Source: Mesorhizobium sp. GbtcB19
Lineage (GTDB): Bacteria > Pseudomonadota > Alphaproteobacteria > Rhizobiales > Rhizobiaceae
Direction of reading: 5' to 3'
NCBI RefSeq assembly: GCF_019091085.1
Contig: NZ_JAGXJY010000001.1
Span: 186,001 to 250,000, forward strand
Length of the DNA: 64,000 bases
A model generated the notes under the pieces. It saw only the letters and a program-made list of their open reading frames with translations. It was not told the origin of the DNA and made no database searches. A program made the translations under genes and the position numbers. Below, one piece after another: positions 1 through 7,898 of the stretch. Every line of letters begins with the position of its first letter. Within the stretch, counting starts at the first letter, position 1.

Positions 1-136
1 GGCCGTGCTCGGAAACGAACCTTTTGACTTGGAAATATAGAGCTGCGGGGTCGCCGACGACCTCCCGATACTCCTCATCGGTCAGCATCGGAACCATCGC
101 CCGCAATCGATAGCTGTACGTCAGTTTTCGGTCCAT
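1..136 (-). CDS. Partial hypothetical protein (C-terminus outside window)
   Basis: A minus-strand frame starting with ATG at 136 stays open to the window edge and gives about 45 residues with an LTDEEY stretch. There is no convincing ribosome-binding site before this ATG and the frame is open further upstream, so the start is uncertain. I do not recognise the family. It lies downstream of popZ, where rhizobial genomes often carry valS, so it may be an inserted gene. Confidence 0.4.
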   Translation of the reverse strand, partial: MDRKLTYSYRLRAMVPMLTDEEYREVVGDPAALYFQVKRFVSEHG

Positions 137-212
137 CGGCCGAAGATAGCAATCGCATAAGGCTTTGAAAGTGCAATATCCTTTGCCACGATCATAGCGA
201 GGCGACCTTACC

Positions 213-241
213 AACAAAACGCCGCCAAGGAGGCGGCGCTT
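213..241 (-). terminator. Rho-independent terminator downstream of popZ
   Basis: On the minus strand a GCCGCC/GGCGGC stem with a five-base loop is followed by a GTTTTGTT tract, 25 bases after the popZ stop codon. This is a standard intrinsic terminator layout. Confidence 0.75.
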
Positions 242-265
242 CGTCAGGGTATGGGGGTTGAAACC

Positions 266-1114
266 TTACTGCGCGCCACGCGCCACGCGCTCGATCTCCT
301 CGCGCACCAGCCTTTCGACCAGCGTCGGCAGGTTGTTGTCGAGCCAATCCTGCAGCATCGGCCGCAGCATCTCCTCGGCCATCTCGTCGAAACTCTTCTT
401 GCCGCGGCTGGCGAAAGCGTCGGAAAGCTCGCCGAAAGCCGCCGCGACCTGTCTGCCCGCATGCTCGGAAAGAATCGCGAGCCGGGCCGGCTGAGCCTCG
501 GGCGCGGATGCCTGAGGAGCGCTGGCCCGCGCAGGCGCTTCCATCGCCGGTTCGTCCTGCTCGATCTCGATCTTGGCGATCTCGACCTTATCGATATTAA
601 CCGGGGGTGCGGCGTTAACCGGGGGTGCGGCTTCCGGCGCCCGGACAGCCGGCTTCGCGGTAACCGTACTGCCGCCGGCCGCCGCGATTTCCCGCCGCCA
701 ATCGGCGACGATGGTCTCGGCGGTCTGCGGGGCATTTGCCACGGCGGGCTTGCTCGCCGCCGGCGCGCTCGGCGCGACGGCAGTCCTCGCTTCCGCTGGC
801 GCCTGTGCTGCCCTCACCGGCTCGGGACGAGCCGGCACCGGATCGGCGGCTGCAAGCTGGGCCTGGACTTCCGCCAGCGTCACCGGCTTGCGGGGGCCGG
901 CATCGGCATGCAATTCGGAACGAAAGGCGTCGACCTCGACATTCGGCGCCGCAGCGGCGGGCACGCTGACCGCGGCCGGTTCCAGATCCTGGCGCAGCTC
1001 ACCGGCCTCGGCCGGCTGTTTGCGGCCGGTGTCGCTGTCCTCGATAATCCTCCGGATGGAAGCCAGTATCTCTTCCATGGAAGGTTCGCGCTGCGCGCTG
1101 CTTGCCGTCGCCAT
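266..1114 (-). CDS. popZ: DUF2497 / PopZ-type polar organizing protein
   Basis: The product has the layout of alphaproteobacterial PopZ: a short N-terminal helix with the motif PSMEEILASIRRII (about residues 10-25), a long Pro/Ala-rich disordered middle (about 30-210), and a C-terminal helical block with EMLRPMLQDWLDNNLP and ending near ERLVREEIERVARG. PopZ self-assembles at the cell pole and anchors the ParB-origin complex and polarity factors. I chose the ATG at 1114 because the conserved block follows it directly; an in-frame ATG at 1159 would add 15 poorly conserved residues. The gene is monocistronic in view, with a terminator behind it. Confidence 0.85.
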   Translation of the reverse strand: MATASSAQREPSMEEILASIRRIIEDSDTGRKQPAEAGELRQDLEPAAVSVPAAAAPNVEVDAFRSELHADAGPRKPVTLAEVQAQLAAADPVPARPEPVRAAQAPAEARTAVAPSAPAASKPAVANAPQTAETIVADWRREIAAAGGSTVTAKPAVRAPEAAPPVNAAPPVNIDKVEIAKIEIEQDEPAMEAPARASAPQASAPEAQPARLAILSEHAGRQVAAAFGELSDAFASRGKKSFDEMAEEMLRPMLQDWLDNNLPTLVERLVREEIERVARGAQ

Positions 1115-1310
1115 CGTCACATCCGCCGCCCTTGTGACCCGATCAAGAAACTTGACCAATCAAGAATTCCGCTCCTGCCCGGGCCGGAATTCGAATCAAT
1201 GACGACAGCGTAACCGACCGATCGTCATCCGAGAATCCCCAATCTGGGGACTCGTTGGATTTCAACAGATTAGGCGAACCCGCGATCTGATGATCCATCC
1301 GGAAAAGACA

Positions 1311-1342
1311 AACGCCGCGCATCCATCGGACACGCGGCGTTT
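1311..1342 (-). terminator. Rho-independent terminator downstream of tolC
   Basis: AACGCCGCG at 1311-1319 pairs perfectly with CGCGGCGTT at 1333-1341 across a 13-base loop. Read on the minus strand the stem is followed by TTGTCTTTTCC, 20-odd bases past the tolC stop codon. Confidence 0.8.
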
Positions 1343-1364
1343 GCCGGGAACACGGTACCGAAAA

Positions 1365-2771
1365 TCAGCGCCCGTCGGGCGTACGCAGGCCGGTCCATTT
1401 ATCCTTGACGGCGTTGTAATGCTCTTCCGGCTTGTACTTGGTGACCGGCAGGCCCAGGCGATCGACCGACAGGCGGCCCATCGCCGACAGGATGGCGTAG
1501 CTCGCCACCACCACGTCGCGCTCGGAGCTGGCCTGGTTGATCTTGGCGGTGATGACCGCGTTCTGCGCGTTCAGAACGTCGAGCGTCGTGCGCTGGCCGA
1601 CATTGCGCTCCTCGATGACGCCGTTGAGCGCCAGTTGCGCGGCATCGATGACCTGCCTGTTGGCATCGACGCTTTCTCGCGCGGCGACATATTGCGTCCA
1701 TGCCGAGACCACGGCCTGGCGAACCTGGTCGCGGCTGACATCGACCTGGATGCGCGCCTCGCTGAGCGATTCCTTGTCCTGCCGAACCAGCGCTTCGGTC
1801 CGCCCGCCCGAATAGATCGGGATGGTCAGCGTCGCGCCGATATTGGCTGATGTCGAGCTACCGTTGGGACTGGTGAGAGAACTGGGAACCTGGTGGCTAT
1901 AATTGTCGGAAATGCCGGCGGAGGCCGTCAGTTGCGGCAGCAGCGTGCCTTCCCTGGATTTCACCGAAAACGCCGCTGCGTCGACAAGGTGCTGGGTCGA
2001 CAGGATGGCCGGATGCTCGGCCGAGGCCACGGCCAGGGCGGAATCGAGGTTCCCCGGCAGCAGCTTGCCCACCGGCGAGGCCCCTTTGAGATTGCCCGGC
2101 TCGTCGCCGACGATCTGGTGATAGGTGGCGGCGCTCGCCAGCGCCGTCGCGCGGGCGGCGCTCAACTGCGCTACGGCCGTCGCACGCGAGGCATCGGCCT
2201 GGGCGACGTCGGTGCGGGTGCCTTCTCCGACCTCGAAGCGCGAGCGGGCCGCGCGCGCTTGCTCGGTCAGGAATTGCAGATTCTGCTGGGTCAGCGCCGC
2301 CACCTGGCGGTCGCGAATCACGTCCATATAGGCGCTTGCCGCGTTGAACAGGATGTTTTCTTCGGTGTTGCGCAGGCTTTCGACCGAAGCTTTCACCTGC
2401 GCTTCGGCGGCGGCGACATTGTTCTTGGTCTGAAAGCCGTCGAACAGCGTCTGGTTGATCTGCACGCCGAAGCTGCCCGTCGTCAATCTCCTGCTGGTGC
2501 CGAACCCGTGGGTATTGGTGTAGTCGATGTTGGCGGAACCGTTGACAGTCGGGCGCCAGCCCGACTTGGCGACGGCCACACCTTCATCGGTGACGCGCAC
2601 GCCGGCGCGAGCAGCGTTGAGCTGCGAATTGTACTGGTAGGCTTTGGCGAGAGCGCCCGTAATGGTTTCGGCGGAGGCGGCCAGCGGCGATAGCGCCGTG
2701 GCGGAAACGAGAATAGCTACTAAAACACTCTTGCGTACGGACGGCACGTTATTTCCCTCATTCGTTTGCAT
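1365..2771 (-). CDS. tolC: TolC-family outer-membrane efflux/secretion channel
   Basis: TolC proteins form trimeric outer-membrane channels for type I secretion and RND or ABC efflux pumps. A signal peptide ends in SPLAASA-ETITGAL, and the mature part begins with the family hallmark of an alternating helix (ALAKAYQYNSQLNAARAG). Two structural repeats follow, with RDQVR and VLNAQNA motifs typical of the helical barrel, and the C-terminus contains DRLGLPV. Length (468 residues from the ATG at 2771) is normal. An upstream in-frame ATG at 2870 would put 33 residues before the signal peptide, so I rejected it. It lies 160 bases from pcm on the same strand, an arrangement common in Rhizobiales. The transport partner is not in the window. 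Confidence 0.9.
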   Translation of the reverse strand: MQTNEGNNVPSVRKSVLVAILVSATALSPLAASAETITGALAKAYQYNSQLNAARAGVRVTDEGVAVAKSGWRPTVNGSANIDYTNTHGFGTSRRLTTGSFGVQINQTLFDGFQTKNNVAAAEAQVKASVESLRNTEENILFNAASAYMDVIRDRQVAALTQQNLQFLTEQARAARSRFEVGEGTRTDVAQADASRATAVAQLSAARATALASAATYHQIVGDEPGNLKGASPVGKLLPGNLDSALAVASAEHPAILSTQHLVDAAAFSVKSREGTLLPQLTASAGISDNYSHQVPSSLTSPNGSSTSANIGATLTIPIYSGGRTEALVRQDKESLSEARIQVDVSRDQVRQAVVSAWTQYVAARESVDANRQVIDAAQLALNGVIEERNVGQRTTLDVLNAQNAVITAKINQASSERDVVVASYAILSAMGRLSVDRLGLPVTKYKPEEHYNAVKDKWTGLRTPDGR

Positions 2772-2931
2772 GGGAACCACGCCACGTCGGCCTACCCTTG
2801 CGGATCGGCCGGCGCCGCGTTGTTTATCGTTCCCCCGCTGACAGCCTCCCGAACAATCCCGGTTAACCAATCAGCAACGATTGTCAGGCGCAAGCGATCA
2901 TGACAGCGCCTTCGCTGCAAGGCAAAAACAC

Positions 2932-3606
2932 TTAGAATTCGAAAGCGTGGGCGCGTTCGAAGCCCGGTAGTGGCTTAATTGCCGCATTAAAGGCCCGCCT
3001 TCCGGTTACAACCCCCCCGGCCTTGAAAAACAGCCGGGCCACGCCAGAGTTGCCTCGTCCTTCGACCACAACCAGGCGTCCGTCTTCGGCGAGCTGGTCG
3101 AGCAGCGCCGGCGGCACTTCCTCAACGCTGCCGCCGATGAAGATGACGTTGTAAGGCCCCTTGGCCGCCTGCCCCTGCGGCAGCGGTCCGCTCACCACCG
3201 TGACATTCTGGCAGCCAAGGCCGGAAAGCGTGGATTTTGCCGCTTCCGCCAGCGCCGAATCGCTCTCCAGCGCCACGACGGAACGCGCGAGCCGCGACAG
3301 CAACGCGGCGGAATAGCCGGTGCCGCAACCGACATCGAGCACCGAATCGCTCGCGTCGATTTCGGCCAGCTGCAGAAGCTTGGCGAGCGGCGACGGCTCC
3401 ATCAGGTAGCGCGCGCCGCCGCCATTGGCGCCGTCCGAGATACGGATGTCTTCGTCGATATAGGCCAGAGCCTGCTGCCCGGCGCCGACAAAGGCCTCGC
3501 GCGGGACGGAAAGCATCGCTTCGATGAGGGGCGCGCTGGTGACGTCGGTGGTGCGGACCTGGCCGTCGACCATCTTCACGCGGCGTTCGGAGAAATCAGC
3601 GCTCAT
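2932..3606 (-). CDS. pcm: Protein-L-isoaspartate O-methyltransferase
   Basis: The enzyme methylates L-isoaspartyl residues from S-adenosylmethionine, starting repair of age-damaged proteins. The 224-residue product shows the PCMT N-terminal region MVDGQVRT, the VPREAFV element, then the SAM-binding glycine loop VLDVGCGTGYSAALL (about residues 80-95) and the post-I region VVALESD. The conserved PLPQG and VIFIGG segments follow. The ATG at 3606 gives the usual family length; a longer frame up to 3729 runs into the tRNA-Cys gene and is not credible. Several rhizobial homologues have lost strict isoaspartate specificity, so the exact substrate is inferred. Confidence 0.88.
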   Translation of the reverse strand: MSADFSERRVKMVDGQVRTTDVTSAPLIEAMLSVPREAFVGAGQQALAYIDEDIRISDGANGGGARYLMEPSPLAKLLQLAEIDASDSVLDVGCGTGYSAALLSRLARSVVALESDSALAEAAKSTLSGLGCQNVTVVSGPLPQGQAAKGPYNVIFIGGSVEEVPPALLDQLAEDGRLVVVEGRGNSGVARLFFKAGGVVTGRRAFNAAIKPLPGFERAHAFEF

Positions 3607-3695
3607 GTCCCAACAATCCGCTCCCCGCGCCACGCGCGGCTCAATTCGAATGGAACCCCCGCTCCGGCGCGGTTGCGCTGGAGCCCGCAAGCATC

Positions 3696-3769
3696 TGGAG
3701 GCCTCGCCCGGAATCGAACCGGGGTGCAAGGATTTGCAGTCCTCTGCGTAACCACTCCGCCACGAGGCC
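3696..3769 (-). tRNA. tRNA-Cys (GCA)
   Basis: Minus strand, 74 bases including an encoded CCA. The acceptor stem GGCCTCG/CGAGGCC is perfect and position 73 is U, as expected for cysteine. The anticodon GCA sits in the loop CTGCAAA (3735-3737), and the T arm reads CCCGGTTCGATTCCGGG. Confidence 0.95.
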
Positions 3770-3944
3770 TCGCAATGCTCCCGGCGTTCCGAGCGAACTC
3801 ATTATGTTGGCGCTCAAAGGTCGTCAAGCGCCGGCGCGTCATTCCAGGCGCTTTCACCTGTGCCGGCGAAAGTGGTGATTACCAATCGGTTGTGGGGAGT
3901 CGAAGAATCGCTGTCGCGAAGCCAACGGCCGGCTGTCGCCGCCT

Positions 3945-4205
3945 TCAGTCAGGCCGCCGCCGCCGTTCCCACCAGACGACGAATCGCCTCCGGTGGCGCC
4001 GCACCATCGCGAATTCATAAGACAGCACCAGGAGGCCGAGCGGAATCATCCAGAAACCGAGAATCGGCAAAAAGCCCAGAATACCGCCGATGGTGAGCAG
4101 CACGCCGATCGCGATCCGCAAGCCGCGCGACCGCGGCATGGCGAATTCGCGGCCGAAGATCGAAATCTTGCGCGCCGGGGCGCTGTCATCGTCCGCTGCG
4201 GTCAT
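3945..4205 (-). CDS. Small PGPGW-like inner-membrane protein
   Basis: This 86-residue protein has a polar N-terminus (ISIFGREFAMPRSR), two closely spaced hydrophobic segments (about residues 30-65) containing GGILGFLPILGFWMIPLGLL, and a basic tail (RRHRRRF). The Gly/Pro pattern between the helices matches small rhizobial transmembrane proteins of the PGPGW type, whose function is unknown. The ATG at 4205 gives a compact protein; the longer frame to 4382 adds residues that read like non-coding sequence. It stands alone between two tRNA genes. Confidence 0.65.
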   Translation of the reverse strand: MTAADDDSAPARKISIFGREFAMPRSRGLRIAIGVLLTIGGILGFLPILGFWMIPLGLLVLSYEFAMVRRHRRRFVVWWERRRRPD

Positions 4206-4425
4206 GCCTAAATCCGTTCCTTTCCCCGCGATCGGGCCGCTCGAGAGACAAAAGCGATGCCGCCTCCCCTTGTTCCAACCGGATGAGAGACGGCTGATAT
4301 GAGAGCGCCGCCAGCAAATTGCTACAAATTGACGCCCGAAAAACTCCGGAGAAATGTGAAATGCTTCGTTTACAAAGCCCAAACGGTTTTGCTATAGGCA
4401 CCGCCACTCACATGAGAGCACCTGT

Positions 4426-4500
4426 TCCCCGGTAGCTCAGTGGTAGAGCAACCGGCTGTTAACCGGTTGGTCGCTGGTTCGAATCCGGCCCGGGGAGCCA
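4426..4500 (+). tRNA. tRNA-Asn (GTT)
   Basis: This 75-base gene has a perfect acceptor stem (TCCCCGG/CCGGGGA), a D arm with GCTCAGTGGTAGAGC, anticodon GTT in the loop CTGTTAA, a T arm with GGTTCGAATCC, and an encoded 3' GCCA. The type II secretion island begins immediately downstream, so this tRNA is a candidate historical integration site. I saw no second copy of its 3' end in the window. Confidence 0.96.
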
Positions 4501-4801
4501 TTTGGCACATTCAACCTTTTGAAATCGTTAGACTTTTGTTGGTGAAGCCCGCAGCTTCCCCACTTTCCCTCCCCGCTTTTGAAAGCGGCGAGCATGCATC
4601 GTCGCAGGAGGCGGCAGGAAGCGAGGGATTACAGCCACGTAATGTTAGAAACTCCAACGCTGACCGTTCGCGTGCTCTCACAATAAACCTGTGGCTAACT
4701 AAGCGCGCCACCACTTGTTTCAAATGCACCATGAACAGTCCTTGTAACGTGTGCTGTCAACGTACGACTCAGAATCAGCCGTGCCGTTTGGGTGGGACAG
4801 C
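4501..4801. other. Intergenic region between tRNA-Asn and gspL
   Basis: About 300 bases of lower-GC sequence with no protein-like frame. It presumably contains the promoter for the gspL-J operon. A short inverted pair CCCCGCTTTTGAAAGCGGCG occurs near 4570, but it is not clearly a terminator. Confidence 0.4.
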
Positions 4802-5845
4802 TTGGCGAGTTACAAAGCGCAAATCCTGGATGGATTCGATTGGTGGCGCGATGAGCTTCGCGCGGCCTGGACGAGCCTTGCCCGCAAGCAGAGACAGCCG
4901 AAACCTTCCGACTGCACCATCACCATCGCCGATGACGGCATCCGCGTGCAGTCGGCAGGTGGGCCTGAATTCCAGGCGCCGCCGCTGCCGCTCGGTGCGA
5001 CCTCGGACGAAATCGCGGCACTGCTGAGCCCCGGCCGCAGGCATCCTGCCGTCGCGATCCGCATCGACAGCGCGCTTCTGCTCAAGCGGCAGCTTGCCGG
5101 GCGGCGGCTGCCGGTGCGGCAGGCGCGTGACATGGCCGAGCTCGACCTGATGGCCTCGACGCCGATCGACCCGTCGCAGGTCCATATCGTCTTTGCCGAC
5201 GGGGCCGATGGCGGCTCGTCCTATTTCGTCGCCAAGACAAAGACGCTCGCGCCGGCGCTGGAAGCGATCCGCGCGGTCGGCGGCAATCTCGCCGCGCTGA
5301 CCATCGCCGATGCCGAACGGATCCTGCAGCCCGACCCGCTCAGCCTGGCGGCGATCTGGCCAGCGCGGGCGCGCGACCGCTTCGCGCGGCGCGCCTGGAC
5401 CGCCGCCGTCGCAATTGTGCTTCTTGGCCTTGCCGCCACCTATGGCCATGCGCAATGGCGCAGCTGGCAGGCCGGCAGCGTGCTCGATGAGGAGATCGCC
5501 GGCGCCCAGGTCGAGGCGAGGAAAGCGCGAGCCTCGCTGCAGAAACGCCAGGCCGAGCTCGAACAGACCGAAAAGCTGCGCGCCGAGAAGAAGAACGCCG
5601 TTCCGGTGGTGCGCATCCTGGCGGAGCTGACGCGGCTCTTGCCCGACAGCGCCTGGGTGAGCGATCTTTCGTCGAAGGGCGACCAGCTGACGATCACCGG
5701 CTTCGCCACCTCGGCCGCCGACCTGATCCAGCCCATCGACGCCTCGCCGTTGTTTTCCGCGCCGGAATTCTCCTCGCCGGTGACCAGGGTTCCCGGCCAG
5801 ACCGGCGAGCGCTTCACCATCACGGCCAAAGTGGATGAGCCCTGA
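4802..5845 (+). CDS. gspL: Type II secretion protein GspL-like (PilM/PilN-like) inner-membrane assembly factor
   Basis: GspL links the cytoplasmic ATPase GspE to the membrane platform. Residues of about 1-190 form an actin-like cytoplasmic part with RQARDMAELDLMASTPID. A single membrane helix (WTAAVAIVLLGLAATYG) follows, then a coiled coil and a PilN-like periplasmic domain containing LAELTRLLPDSAWVSDL. No ATG is available in frame near the start. GTG at 4751 opens the frame, but TTG at 4802, with GGTGGGA just upstream, fits the domain start better; the start is uncertain. It overlaps gspM by 11 bases and heads a tightly coupled operon. Confidence 0.78.
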   Translation: MASYKAQILDGFDWWRDELRAAWTSLARKQRQPKPSDCTITIADDGIRVQSAGGPEFQAPPLPLGATSDEIAALLSPGRRHPAVAIRIDSALLLKRQLAGRRLPVRQARDMAELDLMASTPIDPSQVHIVFADGADGGSSYFVAKTKTLAPALEAIRAVGGNLAALTIADAERILQPDPLSLAAIWPARARDRFARRAWTAAVAIVLLGLAATYGHAQWRSWQAGSVLDEEIAGAQVEARKARASLQKRQAELEQTEKLRAEKKNAVPVVRILAELTRLLPDSAWVSDLSSKGDQLTITGFATSAADLIQPIDASPLFSAPEFSSPVTRVPGQTGERFTITAKVDEP

Positions 5846-6452
5846 GTCGATGCTGAGCGCGATCCTCAACAGCCGCCTTCTGGTCCGCCGCTCCCTGGCC
5901 TTGGCGATCGCCGCCCTCGGCGTGCTGGTGACCGGCTGGCTGAGCTTCGCCGCGCTGGGCAGCGTCGCTTCGGCAAATGCCGACATCGACCAGAAACGCG
6001 AGACGCTGGGCCAGATCGAGGCCGTGGTGTCGTTGGCCAAGACCATGGAGGCCTCCGCTCCGCCGGCCGCCGCCTCCGGCAATGGCGAGTTCCTGTCCGG
6101 CGAGAGCGAGGCGGTCATCCGCGGCGCCCTGCAGACAAGGCTGAATGCGATGGCCGCCGCGAACAAGGTGGTGGTTCTGTCGGCCGGCAACGCGCCGGCG
6201 CTCAACGAGGACGGCGTCGCCTATCTCGGCCTGCGCGCCAATATTTCGGGCACGCTTGAAGGCGTGCATGGTTTCATGCTCAGCCTCGAAACCACGCTGC
6301 CGGTGCTGTTCGTCCGCGAAGCCACCTTGCGGGTCACCAACGTCGCCCCTTCCGAAGCGCCCAATGTCGAGCCGGAGATTTTTGCCGAAGTGCTGTTTTA
6401 TGGCGCGCTGCCGCCGGGTATGGCCACGGCCGCGGCAGGGGCGGCGCCATGA
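5835..6452 (+). CDS. gspM: Type II secretion protein GspM-like (PilO-like)
   Basis: This 205-residue bitopic membrane protein has one N-terminal helix (SLALAIAALGVLVTGWLSFAAL), a short coiled coil, and a periplasmic ferredoxin-like domain. The segment VEGVHGFMLSLETTLPVLFV is typical of the GspM/PilO group. It would pair with GspL in the assembly platform. The start overlaps the end of gspL; a second ATG at 5850 is equally possible. The stop overlaps the next start as ATGA, so translation is probably coupled. Confidence 0.75.
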   Translation: MSPESMLSAILNSRLLVRRSLALAIAALGVLVTGWLSFAALGSVASANADIDQKRETLGQIEAVVSLAKTMEASAPPAAASGNGEFLSGESEAVIRGALQTRLNAMAAANKVVVLSAGNAPALNEDGVAYLGLRANISGTLEGVHGFMLSLETTLPVLFVREATLRVTNVAPSEAPNVEPEIFAEVLFYGALPPGMATAAAGAAP

Positions 6453-7003
6453 TCCGTCTCGTGGCAGCGCTCGGTCTCGGTCTTGCCGCCGCCGCGCTGG
6501 CGCTGACCAATATTGTGCTCTACGAAACACCGGTCGACATCTCGCCGACCGCGCCATCGGCGCAGCGCAACATGCGCGAAGCGCAGGCCGGCGCTACGGG
6601 TCTGACGGCCTCGGCCGACAGTACCGGCTTTGCCGAGACATTCGCGCGCCCGTTGTTCACGCCGACGCGGCGCAAATTCGTCCCGGTCGCCGAAGGGGCG
6701 CCGGCGCCTACCCAGGTGGCGACGGACCCCACCCCGCCGACCCAGCCGGTGGCAAGTGCTGCGCCTCTTCCAGCGCCGGCGCTGCTCGGCATCAGCATAA
6801 ATGGCGCCAGCGCCCGGGTCCTGCTCAAATCGGCGGGAGCCGATGCGGCCAACTGGTATGGCAATGGCGAGACCATCGACGGCTGGACGGTGTCCGGTGT
6901 CGAGAGGGACGCGGCGACCCTGGAGCGCGGTGGAAAATCGACCCGCATCCTGCTCTATCCGCCGGCGCCGCCGGCCACTCAGGCCGGAGGCGGCGATGGT
7001 TGA
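6449..7003 (+). CDS. GspC/GspN-like type II secretion protein
   Basis: The product has an N-terminal membrane helix (LVAALGLGLAAAALALTNIVLY), a low-complexity Pro/Ala linker, the motif FARPLFTPTRR, and a small C-terminal beta domain (LLGISINGASARVLLK, then YGNGETIDGWTVSGVE). That pattern resembles the homology region of GspC, which contacts the secretin, and is also seen in proteins labelled GspN. It cannot be assigned more exactly by eye. Position between gspM and gspK with overlapping ends at both sides supports a structural role in the secretion machine. Confidence 0.65.
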   Translation: MIRLVAALGLGLAAAALALTNIVLYETPVDISPTAPSAQRNMREAQAGATGLTASADSTGFAETFARPLFTPTRRKFVPVAEGAPAPTQVATDPTPPTQPVASAAPLPAPALLGISINGASARVLLKSAGADAANWYGNGETIDGWTVSGVERDAATLERGGKSTRILLYPPAPPATQAGGGDG

Positions 7004-7895
7004 TCGCTCCGCGGACAAGAAGGCGGGCTTCGCGCTGGTCGCCGTGCTGGTGTTCATGCTGATCGTCTCCGCGATCGTCGCCCCCTTTGCGCTGACCGCG
7101 CGCAGCCGGCTGATGATCGCCGCCAACGACACGGAGCAGCAGCGGCTCGTGATGGTCGCCGACGGCCTGGTCAATGTCGTGGCCGGCGAGCTGTTCGACG
7201 GTTCGGCGACGTCGAAATTGCCGCAGAATGCCCGGCCCGCGCGCTGCCATGCCGGACATTTTAGCTTCGAGCTTAGCGTCCAGGATCATCGCGGCCTGAT
7301 CGATCTCAACGCCGCCAGCGACGAGTTGCTGGCGCAAGGCGTCGCGTCGTTCGGCTTCGATCCGCAGATGGCAGGCGAGATCGCCAAGGCCATCGTCACC
7401 TTCAGAAGCCCGCCCAACGCCTTTGCCGCCGGCGCGCAGCCGCGCTCTTCGCTCGGCCCGCCACAGAACAAATTCGCGGGCTTCGAATCCGTTTCGGAGC
7501 TGCAGGAATTTTCCGCGCTCGCCGCGATCCCCTTGCGCGATCTCTACGCTGTCTTCACCGTCGATCTCAAACAGGGGGCGATCGTTTTGGCCAAGGCGCC
7601 GAGCAGGCTGCGCAATTTCGTCAACACGGCGTCGCAGGGCGAACAGCCGGCCGATCCGAACAAGAATGGTGGCAGCCTTTATACGGTCGAGGTCACTGCC
7701 AGGCGCGACGGCTCGGGCATTACCGGCCAGGCTGGGTTCGTGATCGAGAAATCGGCGCTGGCCGCCACGCGCTTCATCCGCATCTCGCGCATACCCGCCG
7801 CCGAAATCTACGGCCCTGCCGCATCGGTATCTAGCATCAGCTGCGACGCACTTTTCGGCACGGCCGCGGCGCAGATATTGGCCCGCTGGAGCTAG
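6996..7895 (+). CDS. gspK: Type II secretion minor pseudopilin GspK
   Basis: GspK caps the pseudopilus tip. The N-terminus has a positively charged leader and the prepilin-type sequence GFALVAVLVFMLIVSAIVA. Further on is the GspK hallmark DHRGLIDLNAAS (about residues 95-107), which begins the SAM-like domain, and later VYTVEV-like closing strands. It lacks the usual Glu5 of other pseudopilins, which is characteristic of GspK. The ATG at 6996 overlaps the previous gene by eight bases; longer frames upstream lie in its coding sequence. Confidence 0.8.
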   Translation: MVDRSADKKAGFALVAVLVFMLIVSAIVAPFALTARSRLMIAANDTEQQRLVMVADGLVNVVAGELFDGSATSKLPQNARPARCHAGHFSFELSVQDHRGLIDLNAASDELLAQGVASFGFDPQMAGEIAKAIVTFRSPPNAFAAGAQPRSSLGPPQNKFAGFESVSELQEFSALAAIPLRDLYAVFTVDLKQGAIVLAKAPSRLRNFVNTASQGEQPADPNKNGGSLYTVEVTARRDGSGITGQAGFVIEKSALAATRFIRISRIPAAEIYGPAASVSSISCDALFGTAAAQILARWS

Positions 7896-7898
7896 ACC

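Noticed and set aside
4501..4800. Copy of the tRNA-Asn 3' end as an attachment repeat
   Set aside because: I looked for a second GGTTCGAATCCGGCCC segment in the window and did not see one.
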